Notes: generated by a model from the letters alone, not told the origin. A stretch of DNA of 64,000 nucleotides from Alistipes excrementigallinarum (GCA_019112825.1 DXIP01000007.1:1-64000), one strand, 5' to 3'; counted from the stretch's first letter, positions 52,239 through 61,321 are shown. Numbers and translations are program-made.

Positions 52239-55200
52239 ATGTGGAAATCAATTAAGTTAATGCTCGCTACGTGCTGCGCCGTTCTCGTTGCCGGCACATT
52301 CGGCGCATTCGCCCAGAACGGAGGCGAAACCTCCGTCAAGGGTATCGTCAAGGATGCTGCCGGTCCGATTGTCGGAGCAACGGTCATCACGCAGGACGGC
52401 ACCTCCGGTACGACGACTGCCTTGGACGGAAGCTTCACCCTCAATAAAGTAAAGGAGGGCGACGTGATTGTCATCTCGTTCATCGGCTACCAGACCCAGG
52501 AGATTCCCTACGTCGGTCAGACGATGCTCGACGTGACGCTCAAGGAGGAGGCAACGGCCCTCAACGCCGTCGTCGTAACGGCCCTCGGTATCAAGCGCGA
52601 GGAGAAGGCCCTGTCGTACAACGTGCAGCAGGTAAAATCCGATGAAATCACGACGGTCAAGGATGCCAACTTCATGAACTCGCTGGTGGGCAAGGTGGCC
52701 GGTGTGACCATCAACGCCGGTGCCGGTGGTGCAGGTACTTCGTCGCGTGTCATCATGCGCGGTATGAAGTCTCTGGAGAAGAGCAACGCCGCCCTCTACG
52801 TGATTGACGGTATCCCGATGTACAACAACAGCTTCGGCGGCGACGCCGGCGGTACGATGACCGCCCAGGTCGGCTCGGAGAGCATCGCCGATATCAACCC
52901 CGAGGACATCGAGTCCATCAACATGCTGACGGGCCCCTCGGCAGCCGCCCTCTACGGTTCGGATGCCGCCAACGGCGTGGTGCTCATCAACACCAAGCGC
53001 GGTGCCGAAGGCAAGACCACCGTGACGATTTCAAACACCACGATGTTCTCGAAGGCCTACATGATGCCCGAGATGCAGAACCGCTACGGCACCAGCAATA
53101 CGACCTTCAGCTGGGGTGACAAAATCAACGGCACGTTCGATGCCAAGGACTTCTTCAACACCGGAACGAACGTAATCAACTCGGTTTCGCTCTCGACCGG
53201 CACGCAGAAGAACCAGACCTACATCTCGGTATCGACGACCAACGCCGCCGACATCATCCCCGAGGCCGAGTACAACCGCTACAACTTCACGGCCCGCAAC
53301 ACCACCAAGTTCGCCAAGGACAAGCTGACCTTCGACTTCGGTGCAAGCTTCGTCATCCAGAACAACCAGAACCAGGTATCGCAGGGTAAGTACTACAACC
53401 CGCTGCCGGCCCTCTACCTCTTCCCGCGCGGCGACGACTTCGACGAAATCCGCCTCTACGAGCGCTGGGACCCCGTTCGCGGCTACATGGCTCAGTACTG
53501 GCCCTACGGCGAGGGCGCTCACTCGCTCCAGAACCCCTACTGGATTCAGAACCGCATCATGCGTGAGACCACCAAGCGCCGCTACATGCTCAACGCCTCG
53601 CTCAAGTGGGACATCACCGACTGGCTCGACGTAACGGGCCGCGTACGCATCGACAACTCGGACTACCGCATCACCACGAAGTACTACGCTTCGACGCTGG
53701 AGACCTTCGCCGGCGAGAACGGCGGTCTGTCGGACGAGACGCAGCTCGATCGCACCTTCTACGGCGACGTGATGGCCAACATCAACAAGACGTGGGGCGA
53801 CTGGTCGCTCAGCGCCCAGGTCGGTGCCTCGATTAACGACCAGCGCTACGAGCGTTCGGGCGACGCGGGCGACCTGAAGAAGACCAACCTCTTCACGAAG
53901 CTCAACCTCAACACCGAGAACAAGTACAAGATTATGCAGAAGGGCTGGCACGACCAGACGCAGGCGATTTTCGCCAACGTCGAGGTGGGCTGGCGCTCGA
54001 TGCTCTACCTGACCGTCACGGGACGTAACGACTGGGCTTCGCAGCTGGCATACTCGGCCAACTCGTCGTTCTTCTATCCTTCGGTAGGTCTCTCGGCTGT
54101 CGTTTCGAACATGTTCAACGCTCCGAAGTGGCTCTCGTTCCTGAAGGTACGCGCATCCTACTCGCAGGTGGCATCGGCCTTCGCCCGCTATATGTCGAAC
54201 CCGAGCTACACCTACAACGAGCAGTCGCACGGCTGGAGCGCCCCGACCACCTACCCGAACACGGACCTGCAGCCTGAAATGACCAAGTCGTGGGAGGTCG
54301 GTGTGAACGCACGCTTCATCAACAAGTTCAACCTCGACATCACCTACTACCGTTCGAACACCTACGACCAGACGATTTACATGCCGCTGGCCTCGTCGAC
54401 CGGTTACCAGAACTACGCCGCCCAGACGGGTAACATCCAGAACCAGGGTATCGAGCTCTCGGTCGGCTACAACAACAAGTGGGGTGACTTCCGTTGGGCT
54501 ACCAACTTCACCTACTCGTTCAACGAGAACAAGATTATCGAGCTGGCTCACGGTATGATCAACCCGCTCACCGGCGAGCAGGAGGACATGCTGGAGATTC
54601 GCAAGGACTGGCTGGGCCAGACCGACGTGGCTCCGCGCGTCATTCTGCGTGAGGGCGGTTCGATGACCGACATCTACATCAACCACGAGATTGCACGCGA
54701 CCTGAACGGCAACGTGCTGATTGACCCCTCGACGGGCAAGCTCTCGATGACCGAAATCGAGCCCCAGAAGGTCGGCCAGCTCGCACCGAAGGGCAACCTC
54801 GGATGGAGCAACAACTTCTCCTACAAGGGCATTGACCTGGGTATCGTCTTCACGGCACGCCTCGGCGGCAAGGTTTACTCGGCAACGCAGGGTATCCTCG
54901 ACTACTACGGCGTATCGGAGGCTTCGGCCGCAGCCCGCGACCGCGGCGGCGTTCCGGTGAACTTCGGTTCGGTGGATGCCCAGACCTACTACCAGACCAT
55001 CGCAACGGCCGAGGGCGGTCACGGAGCATACTACCTCTACGACGCCACCAACGTCCGTCTGCAGGAGCTCTCGCTGAGCTACACGCTGCCCGCGAAGTGG
55101 TTCCGCAACAAGGCTCGTCTGAGCGTGGGCTTCGTAGCCAAGAACCTCTGGATGATTTACTGCAAGGCTCCGTTCGACCCCGAAATGTCGGCCGTTACGG

Positions 55201-55283
55201 GCAGCAACTACTACCAGGGCGTCGACTACTTCATGCTCCCGAGCATGCGTAACCTCGGATTCAATGTCAAACTGCAATTCTAA
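52239..55283 (+). CDS. SusC/RagA family TonB-linked outer-membrane transporter, module B
   Basis: A 1014-residue transporter with the same plan as the module A SusC: signal peptide MWKSIKLMLATCCA, carboxypeptidase-regulatory-like domain (VKGIVKDAAGPIVGATVI), plug (AALYVIDGIPM, INPEDIESINMLTGPSAAAL) and barrel ending LGFNVKLQF. No STN domain. The first about 190 residues differ from module A at few positions, whereas the barrel and its loops differ much more, especially after residue 260. This fits shared export and TonB coupling but different cargo. It is followed after 14 bases by susD. Confidence 0.96.
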   Translation: MWKSIKLMLATCCAVLVAGTFGAFAQNGGETSVKGIVKDAAGPIVGATVITQDGTSGTTTALDGSFTLNKVKEGDVIVISFIGYQTQEIPYVGQTMLDVTLKEEATALNAVVVTALGIKREEKALSYNVQQVKSDEITTVKDANFMNSLVGKVAGVTINAGAGGAGTSSRVIMRGMKSLEKSNAALYVIDGIPMYNNSFGGDAGGTMTAQVGSESIADINPEDIESINMLTGPSAAALYGSDAANGVVLINTKRGAEGKTTVTISNTTMFSKAYMMPEMQNRYGTSNTTFSWGDKINGTFDAKDFFNTGTNVINSVSLSTGTQKNQTYISVSTTNAADIIPEAEYNRYNFTARNTTKFAKDKLTFDFGASFVIQNNQNQVSQGKYYNPLPALYLFPRGDDFDEIRLYERWDPVRGYMAQYWPYGEGAHSLQNPYWIQNRIMRETTKRRYMLNASLKWDITDWLDVTGRVRIDNSDYRITTKYYASTLETFAGENGGLSDETQLDRTFYGDVMANINKTWGDWSLSAQVGASINDQRYERSGDAGDLKKTNLFTKLNLNTENKYKIMQKGWHDQTQAIFANVEVGWRSMLYLTVTGRNDWASQLAYSANSSFFYPSVGLSAVVSNMFNAPKWLSFLKVRASYSQVASAFARYMSNPSYTYNEQSHGWSAPTTYPNTDLQPEMTKSWEVGVNARFINKFNLDITYYRSNTYDQTIYMPLASSTGYQNYAAQTGNIQNQGIELSVGYNNKWGDFRWATNFTYSFNENKIIELAHGMINPLTGEQEDMLEIRKDWLGQTDVAPRVILREGGSMTDIYINHEIARDLNGNVLIDPSTGKLSMTEIEPQKVGQLAPKGNLGWSNNFSYKGIDLGIVFTARLGGKVYSATQGILDYYGVSEASAAARDRGGVPVNFGSVDAQTYYQTIATAEGGHGAYYLYDATNVRLQELSLSYTLPAKWFRNKARLSVGFVAKNLWMIYCKAPFDPEMSAVTGSNYYQGVDYFMLPSMRNLGFNVKLQF

Positions 55284-55297
55284 ACCCGCACGGACCT

Positions 55298-56827
55298 ATG
55301 AAAAAAATAGTTAAATATACATTCCTGACGCTCCTGTCGGGTTGGCTTGCGATTGGTTGCACGAGCAACTTCGAGGAGTACAACACCGACCCGTATGCCC
55401 CGCAGGAGGCCGACCCGAACATGCTGCTCCCGACGATGGTCGAGGCGCTGATGTATGTTCAGCAGAACGACTCGCAGATGGTCGACCAGATGGTGGGTGC
55501 CCTGGGCGGCTACCTCACCTGCTCGAACCGCTGGGGCGGCATGAACTTCGATACGTTCAACCCCTCGGCCGACTGGAACCAGCAGGCCTATAACCTGATT
55601 TTCCAGGACATCTACCCCAACCTCTTCAAGATTTCTGAGTTCTCGCAGGAGTCCGGACACTGGTGGGCAATCGCCAACATCGTCCGTGCCGCCGCGATGA
55701 TTCGCGTGACGGATACCTACGGCCCGATTCCCTACAGCCAGGTCAAGGACGGTCTGATGTATGTACCCTACGACTCGCACGAGGAGGTCTACACGAACAT
55801 CTTCAACGACCTGCAGAATGCGGCCAAGACGCTCTCGGACTACGCAACGCAGTATCCCTCGTCGAAGCCCTTCACCAACGACGCCATCTACGGCGGTGAC
55901 TACGCCGCATGGGCACGTCTGGCCAACTCGCTCTCGCTGCGCATCGCCATGCGTACGGGCAACGAGGAGGGTGTGAAGACCGCCATCGCCAACCAGGTGG
56001 GTCTGATTACGACCAACGCCCAGAACGCCATGGTGAACCCCGGCGTACAGGGCAACCCCTATCAGCTGGCATCGGCATCGTGGGGTGACCTGCGCGTCAG
56101 CTCGTCGATTACCGACTACATGAACGGCTACAAGGACCCGCGCCGTGCCGCCTACTTCACCAAGTGCTCCTTCCCCGGCTATACCGACCAGTACATCGGC
56201 ATGCGTTCGGGCGAGGCACAGTTCGACAAGGCCAATGTCTCCAGCTACTCGCTTCCCAACCTGACGGCAGCCTCCTACCTGCCCTACTTCGTGGCAGCCG
56301 AGACGCAGTTCCTGCTGGCCGAGGCAGCGCTGAAGGGGTGGACTTCGGGTGAAGCAAAGGACTACTACGAGGCCGGCATCCGCCTTTCGATGGAGCAGAA
56401 CGGAGTCTCGGGCGAAGATGTAACGAACTACATTGCCGACGCTGAGAGCACCCCGGCCGACCACACGGGCGACCCGCGCGGCGCAACGTACAACTACGAC
56501 CGTACAACCACCGTGAAGATTGCCTGGGACGCCGAGACGACCAACGAGAAGCACCTCGAGCAGATTATCACGCAGAAGTGGATTGCCAACTACCCGATGG
56601 GCATCGAGGCTTGGGCCGAGTACCGTCGTACGGGCTATCCCGAGCTGGCTCCGTCGCTCGACAACCTGAGCACGGACGGTGTGGATACCCGCCGCGGCGC
56701 ACGTCGTCTGGTTTACCCCATCTCGGAGCGTGACTACAATACGACGAACTATCAGAACGCCGTAGCCAACCTCCTCGGAGGTCAGGACACGCAGGCCAAG
56801 GACCTCTTCTGGGCCAAGAAAGACTAA
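55298..56827 (+). CDS. SusD/RagB family nutrient-binding lipoprotein, module B
   Basis: A 509-residue surface lipoprotein (lipobox LAIGC, then TSNFEEYNTDPYAP) that partners the SusC at 52239. SusD features include the TYGPIPYSQVKDGL helix region, ARLANSLSLRIAMRTG and the C-terminal EKHLEQIITQKWIANYPMGIE block with WAEYRRTGYPELAP. It keeps the same framework as the module A SusD but most binding-face segments differ by eye. Confidence 0.93.
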   Translation: MKKIVKYTFLTLLSGWLAIGCTSNFEEYNTDPYAPQEADPNMLLPTMVEALMYVQQNDSQMVDQMVGALGGYLTCSNRWGGMNFDTFNPSADWNQQAYNLIFQDIYPNLFKISEFSQESGHWWAIANIVRAAAMIRVTDTYGPIPYSQVKDGLMYVPYDSHEEVYTNIFNDLQNAAKTLSDYATQYPSSKPFTNDAIYGGDYAAWARLANSLSLRIAMRTGNEEGVKTAIANQVGLITTNAQNAMVNPGVQGNPYQLASASWGDLRVSSSITDYMNGYKDPRRAAYFTKCSFPGYTDQYIGMRSGEAQFDKANVSSYSLPNLTAASYLPYFVAAETQFLLAEAALKGWTSGEAKDYYEAGIRLSMEQNGVSGEDVTNYIADAESTPADHTGDPRGATYNYDRTTTVKIAWDAETTNEKHLEQIITQKWIANYPMGIEAWAEYRRTGYPELAPSLDNLSTDGVDTRRGARRLVYPISERDYNTTNYQNAVANLLGGQDTQAKDLFWAKKD

Positions 56828-56851
56828 TCACCCTCAAAACAAACTGAAACC

Positions 56852-57970
56852 ATGAAAATCAAGAATATTGGAAAAGCGGCTGCTCTGGCACTCACGGCTC
56901 TTGCCATGGTGCACTGCAGCGACTGGACCGAAACGGAGAGTGAAACCATCTTCGAGCACGGTCTGACCGAGTCCAACAAGCCCGAGGCCTATTATGAGGC
57001 CCTGCGCGAGTGGAAGAAGACCGACCATGCCATCTCGTTCGGATGGTTCAGCGGCTGGGGCGAACCTGCCACCAACACGACCAACATGCTGATGGGTATT
57101 CCCGACTCGATGGACATCGTATCGCTGTGGGGACAATGGAGCAACCTCACTCCCGGCAAGCTCCAGGACATGCGCTACGTCCAGGAGAAGAAGGGAACAA
57201 AGATTGTATTCTGCAGCTTCACCTCGGTCATCGGACAGAACTTCACCCCCGAGGAGTACAACGTGGACGAGGCAACGCGCGAAAAGTTCTGGGGCTGGGA
57301 TGACAACGACCAGACCGCCATCGACGCCGCCATTGCCAAGTATGCCAAGGCGATTGCCGACACGGTCTTCAAGTATGACTACGATGGCTTTGACATCGAC
57401 TTCGAGCCCAACTACGGCTACGGAGGCAAGCTGGCCAGCCACAACGACCGCATGCATACGCTGCTCGTCGAGCTGAACAAGTACATCGGCCCGAAATCGC
57501 CCAATCCCGACAAGCTCCTGCTGCTCGACGGCGAGCCGCAGACGCTCAACGCCGAGAGCGGTCCCTACATCGACTACTTCGTCGTTCAGGCCTACACCGT
57601 CTCGGGCGGTTCGCCTTCGGCTTCGGCCACGGGCCGCGAGGACAACATGGACAGCCGTCTGCAGACCTGCCTTTCGAAGTTCTCCTCGACAATGACCGAA
57701 GAGGAGATTACCAACCAGTACGTCATCTGCGAGAACTGCGAGAGTGTGACCGACTGTCTGAACGGCGGTTTCTACTGGCGGACACGTGACGGTGTTACGC
57801 AGGACAAGGCCGTCTGCCCGTCGCTGGTAGGTATGGCCCGCTGGGAGCCGCTCAACGGCTACCGCAAGGGTGGCTTCGGCGCATACCAGTTCGGTTACGA
57901 GGCTACGAACAGCCCCGCATACAAGTGGATGCGCACGGCCATTCAGGCTCAGAACCCGACAATGAAGTAA
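56852..57970 (+). CDS. GH18 endo-beta-N-acetylglucosaminidase-type lipoprotein, module B
   Basis: A 372-residue lipoprotein (Cys22 in LAMVHCSDW) with an intact GH18 motif DGFDIDFE (Glu185 as acid/base). It shares with the module A enzyme the N-terminal CSDWTE segment and YYEALREWKKTDH, showing common descent. It has a loop with cysteines (CENCESVTDCLNGG) that the other copy lacks in part. It probably releases N-glycans at the surface; loop differences suggest another glycan class. It is third in the module, as in module A. Confidence 0.85.
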   Translation: MKIKNIGKAAALALTALAMVHCSDWTETESETIFEHGLTESNKPEAYYEALREWKKTDHAISFGWFSGWGEPATNTTNMLMGIPDSMDIVSLWGQWSNLTPGKLQDMRYVQEKKGTKIVFCSFTSVIGQNFTPEEYNVDEATREKFWGWDDNDQTAIDAAIAKYAKAIADTVFKYDYDGFDIDFEPNYGYGGKLASHNDRMHTLLVELNKYIGPKSPNPDKLLLLDGEPQTLNAESGPYIDYFVVQAYTVSGGSPSASATGREDNMDSRLQTCLSKFSSTMTEEEITNQYVICENCESVTDCLNGGFYWRTRDGVTQDKAVCPSLVGMARWEPLNGYRKGGFGAYQFGYEATNSPAYKWMRTAIQAQNPTMK

Positions 57971-57983
57971 TTAACGTCAATCA

Positions 57984-59171
57984 ATGAAAACCATGAAAAA
58001 AGGATTAAATATCGCGGCCGCATTACTTCTCGCAGCATTTGCCACGGGATGTAACGATGCCGAGTATGGAACGCTCGGAACCCACGCGTTCATCAACGAG
58101 AGCACCTCGGCTTCGAGCACGAAGGTCACCATCGACCCCAGCAACGGCGCCGAAGCTCAGCTGACCGTCTGCCTGAGCGAGAAGGCCGACCGCAACTACG
58201 ACTTCCGTCTGGTAGTGGACGATGCGGTTCTGGCAACCTACAACGCAGAGCAGGCATCGAGCTACGTGACGATGCCTTCGGAAATCTTCACGATGCCCGA
58301 CAAGATTACCATCGAGGCAGGTTCGTTCAGCGCCAACCCCGTGACGATTCACATCAACCCGATTCCGGCCGAGTACATTGGTGAGACCTACGCTATTCCT
58401 CTGCGTCTGGAGAGCGTGGACGGCAACATGCCGACGACCACCAAGACGTCGACCTTCGTCATCACGACCGAGAGCATCATCAGCTCCACACTGCCGATGT
58501 TTACGGGACGCACGGGCCTGTCGGCTGCCGGCTTCCCCGTTTCGCTGCCCCAGTTCACCGTAGAGTGCCGCTTCCAGGTAAGCAACACGGGCAACCGCAA
58601 CCGCGACATCTTCTGCAGCGGCAGCAACATCCTGCTCCGCTTCGAGGACCCGCAGAACTACGACCCCGCAACGGGCTTCCAGGCTCACTCGCTGATTCAG
58701 TTCCAGGGTAACGGCTGGTTCCTCAACCCGTCGCTTTCGATTACGCCCAACAAGTGGCAGCACTACGCCATCACCTACGACGGCTCGAAGGTTACCATCT
58801 ACGTCAACGGCGCATTCGCCGGCAGCAAGGAGGGCACCATTGACCCGAACTTCGAGTTCGCCGGCTGGTTCGGCGGCGGCGGCAGCGATGCCCACGGAAC
58901 GAGCGACCCAACGTGGTGGGCAGGTTGCAAGATTCTCTGCTCGGAGCTCCGTATCTGGTCGGTATGCCGCACCGAGGCTCAGATTCAGAACAACATGACC
59001 ACCACCAGCGCCAAATCGGAGGGCCTGGTTGGCTACTGGCGCATGAACGACGGTAAGGGCAAGACCTTCGAGGACTGCACCGGCAACGGCCACACGCTGA
59101 CCGCCGAGCAGGACCCCGTTTGGGTGGAGAATATCCTCTCGACCGACACCGAGACTGCCTGGCCGGAATAG
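57984..59171 (+). CDS. DUF1735 / LamG surface lipoprotein, module B
   Basis: A 395-residue lipoprotein (lipobox FATGC, then NDAEYGTLG). The DUF1735-type domain (about 45-165, with TYNAEQASSYVTMPSE) is followed by a LamG domain (about 185-380: LPQFTVECRFQVSN, KWQHYAITYDGSKVTIYVNGAFAG, LVGYWRMNDGKG). It is the paralogue of the protein at 37223 and a probable surface glycan-binding protein. A hairpin after it (59181-59216) separates it from the last gene. Confidence 0.82.
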   Translation: MKTMKKGLNIAAALLLAAFATGCNDAEYGTLGTHAFINESTSASSTKVTIDPSNGAEAQLTVCLSEKADRNYDFRLVVDDAVLATYNAEQASSYVTMPSEIFTMPDKITIEAGSFSANPVTIHINPIPAEYIGETYAIPLRLESVDGNMPTTTKTSTFVITTESIISSTLPMFTGRTGLSAAGFPVSLPQFTVECRFQVSNTGNRNRDIFCSGSNILLRFEDPQNYDPATGFQAHSLIQFQGNGWFLNPSLSITPNKWQHYAITYDGSKVTIYVNGAFAGSKEGTIDPNFEFAGWFGGGGSDAHGTSDPTWWAGCKILCSELRIWSVCRTEAQIQNNMTTTSAKSEGLVGYWRMNDGKGKTFEDCTGNGHTLTAEQDPVWVENILSTDTETAWPE

Positions 59172-59180
59172 CCAGCAACA

Positions 59181-59216
59181 CAAATACTGCGCAACCGTAG
59201 AGTTGCGCAGTATTTG
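59181..59216 (+). promoter_or_regulatory. Intra-operon hairpin in PUL module B
   Basis: A perfect 14-bp stem (59181-59194 with 59203-59216) between the LamG and discoidin lipoprotein genes. It has no T run, so processing or mRNA stability is more likely than termination. Module A has no such hairpin at the same place. Confidence 0.6.
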
Positions 59217-59251
59217 CTGTAAAAAACACACAACACCAAAAACCCTTGTCC

Positions 59252-60148
59252 ATGAAAAAGATATTCTATTTTGCCTTTGCCTGCGCCCTTGCGCTCGGCG
59301 GAGCATCCTGCTCGGATGACAGCTCGTCCGAAGTAAACGAATGGAGTGCCATCTATGTCGGCATCGAGCGCCCGAAGCTGGGCGTCTCCACGCTGACGCT
59401 CAATATCAACCACCCGACCGCAGAGGTCGAGGCCAAGGCTTCGGTTCCCGTTACGGTAAAGCTCTCGCGCCCCGCAACGCAGGACATCACCGCAACGCTC
59501 GCCATGGAGTCGGACTGCGAAGAGGCCTGGACCTTCGAAACCCTGGAGGTTGTGATTCCCGCCGGCCAGATTACCGCAACGACGACGCTCAACGGCGACT
59601 GGTCCTATGCAACCGACGTCGTAAGTTCGCAAACGTGGACTACCAAGATTACCGTCGCGGCAGCAACGCCTTCGAACATTACCCGTCTCTCGACGAATCT
59701 GAACGAGCTGACGATTGTCGTAAACAAGGAGCCCGTCGACCTGAAGAACGTCTCGCTGGAGACCCCCTCGGGCAACGAGCTGACCAACCGCTCGAGCTGG
59801 ACGGTAACGTGCAACGGCGCTGAAACGGATACCCTGACCGATGGAGACGAAAGCTCGTACATGTACGTTTACAACAACCTGGAGGTTGTTGTTGACCTCG
59901 GCAAGGAGGTAACTGTCACCGGCTTCAAGACGACGAACCAGTGGGGCGATGCCTATGCTCCCGACAAGGTCTCGATTTACACGAGCAGCGACGGCAGCAG
60001 CTGGTCGCTCCAGGGCAGCGACATCGAGCTTCCGGCAGCCGGCGACTTCGACTTCTCGTTCACCAAGTCCGTTACGTGCCGCTACCTGAGAATCTATGCG
60101 ACGGGGCAGAACTGCCTCTTCAGCGAAATCTACATCTACGGCGAGTAG
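59252..60148 (+). CDS. DUF1735 / F5-8 type C (discoidin) surface lipoprotein, module B
   Basis: A 298-residue lipoprotein (lipobox GGASC, then SDDSSSE). The N-terminal Ig-like DUF1735-type domain (PVTVKLSRPATQDITATLAM) leads to a discoidin domain (about 165-298: LTNRSSWTVTCNGAETD, LEVVVDLGKEVTVTGFKTTNQWGDAY, CRYLRIYATGQ). It is the intact counterpart of the module A protein at 36294 and begins normally with MKKIFYFAFACALALGG, which helps to recognise the damaged start there. ATG 59252 is preferred to the TTG two codons upstream. Confidence 0.82.
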   Translation: MKKIFYFAFACALALGGASCSDDSSSEVNEWSAIYVGIERPKLGVSTLTLNINHPTAEVEAKASVPVTVKLSRPATQDITATLAMESDCEEAWTFETLEVVIPAGQITATTTLNGDWSYATDVVSSQTWTTKITVAAATPSNITRLSTNLNELTIVVNKEPVDLKNVSLETPSGNELTNRSSWTVTCNGAETDTLTDGDESSYMYVYNNLEVVVDLGKEVTVTGFKTTNQWGDAYAPDKVSIYTSSDGSSWSLQGSDIELPAAGDFDFSFTKSVTCRYLRIYATGQNCLFSEIYIYGE

Positions 60149-60165
60149 GAGTTGATTCCACGCAA

Positions 60166-60203
60166 AAAGAGAGGAGGTTCACTTGAGTGAACCTCCTTTT
60201 TTT
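60166..60203. terminator. Terminator of PUL module B, bidirectional
   Basis: A 12-bp stem (60172-60183 with 60186-60197) followed by T, with an A run on the left. It also suits the minus-strand gene ending at 60272. Confidence 0.85.
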
Positions 60204-60271
60204 ATGCCCGCACGCGAGCTGCAGGGCCCCGACCGGGCGACACCGATGCAAAAACGGCAGCGGAAGAGTAA

Positions 60272-61321
60272 TTACGGGATGAGGGGGGCTTTCTCGAGCG
60301 GATTGGGCTCGACGTCGAGTCCCTGGAGCATGAAGCGCAGGATGGGGCCGCACTTGCTGCTGCAGGCCGGGTAGTATTCGCCCTGGAGGCGCTCCTCGCT
60401 TCGCAGCGAGGCGCCCCACCAGAATTCGGCCATCGCCACGGGGTGCAACCCCGACGTGAAGGCGTACTGAAGCAGCTTCGGGGCGGCGCACTCGCCGGCG
60501 CCGGCAGGAGGCACCCGGTGGGGCGTGGCGGCGAATATTTCGTTGAGGTCGCGCACCTCGCCGCGGGCGTTGCGCATGCGGAATTGGGCAAAAAGCCGCT
60601 GCTGCAGCTCGGCCGAGCGGCTGTGGCGCTCGGCCTTGAGGCGTCGCAGTTCCTCGAGCTGCGGGGCGACAGCCGCCGAGGCCTCGGCAAGCTGCTCGGC
60701 CCACTGCCGCTTCAACTGGTGCAGCAGGGCGTGCTCGTGCTGGCTGGCGTGTGTCAGGGCCGCAAGTTCGGCGGCATCGGTTGTCTGCGCCCGAAGCCGC
60801 TCCCGCTCTTCGTGAGCGCGCACCTCGGCCGCATGAGCCTCGGAGAGTTCGCGTTGAGACTCCTGCTCGAGGCGGTGCAGCTCGCGCCGGGCCTCGAGCA
60901 GCCGGGCATCCTGCTCGAGCGCCGCAACCGCATCGTTGAGCTCGGAGATGGCGCGGTCTTCGCGCAAAAAGAAGCCGTCTGGCTGCAGCATGTCATAGAC
61001 CGGAGGGACGAAGTAGGCATGGTGGTTACTTGCTGCCAGATTACCCGAAAAGGCGGCCAGAAAGCCAACCGCTCCCCCTCTGTCCCGGACAATGAGCACG
61101 CCGAACATCTTACCGGCCGCAAGTTCGTCGCGCCACTCAGCGCGCGAAGCGATGTAGGCCTGCACGCTCGCCGAGGCGGCCACGCAGAGCGGGTGGGGAC
61201 GATAGCAGAAGGGGCAGGTGAAACGCTCGGGAAGCGTTGCCGGGTCAACCTCGACCGGCAGGCGGTGCAGCGGCCACGGAAGGTCGTCCGACGGGGGTAT
61301 CAACTCTCTGGAAACAGTCAC
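60272..61321 (-). CDS. RluA-associated N-terminal domain protein without the pseudouridine synthase domain
   Basis: A 349-residue protein with no signal peptide. It resembles, from memory, the long N-terminal part of Bacteroidota RluA-type pseudouridine synthases: FTCPFCYRPHPLC near residue 35, GFLAAFSGNLAASNHHAYFVPPVYD, a coiled-coil middle rich in Glu/Arg/Ala, then GECAAPKLLQYAF, AMAEFWWGAS and YYPACSSKCGPI. In those proteins the catalytic RluA domain comes next; here the protein ends at EKAPLIP and no RluA domain is found downstream. GTG 61321 is the likely start, four bases after the previous stop; the longer frame to 61492 lies in the upstream gene. It could be a split enzyme or a stand-alone regulator. 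Confidence 0.65.
   Translation of the reverse strand: MTVSRELIPPSDDLPWPLHRLPVEVDPATLPERFTCPFCYRPHPLCVAASASVQAYIASRAEWRDELAAGKMFGVLIVRDRGGAVGFLAAFSGNLAASNHHAYFVPPVYDMLQPDGFFLREDRAISELNDAVAALEQDARLLEARRELHRLEQESQRELSEAHAAEVRAHEERERLRAQTTDAAELAALTHASQHEHALLHQLKRQWAEQLAEASAAVAPQLEELRRLKAERHSRSAELQQRLFAQFRMRNARGEVRDLNEIFAATPHRVPPAGAGECAAPKLLQYAFTSGLHPVAMAEFWWGASLRSEERLQGEYYPACSSKCGPILRFMLQGLDVEPNPLEKAPLIP

Noticed and set aside
36294..60148. Mobile element carrying the PUL pair
   Set aside because: I found no integrase, transposase, tRNA attachment site or flanking direct repeats at the ends of the region.
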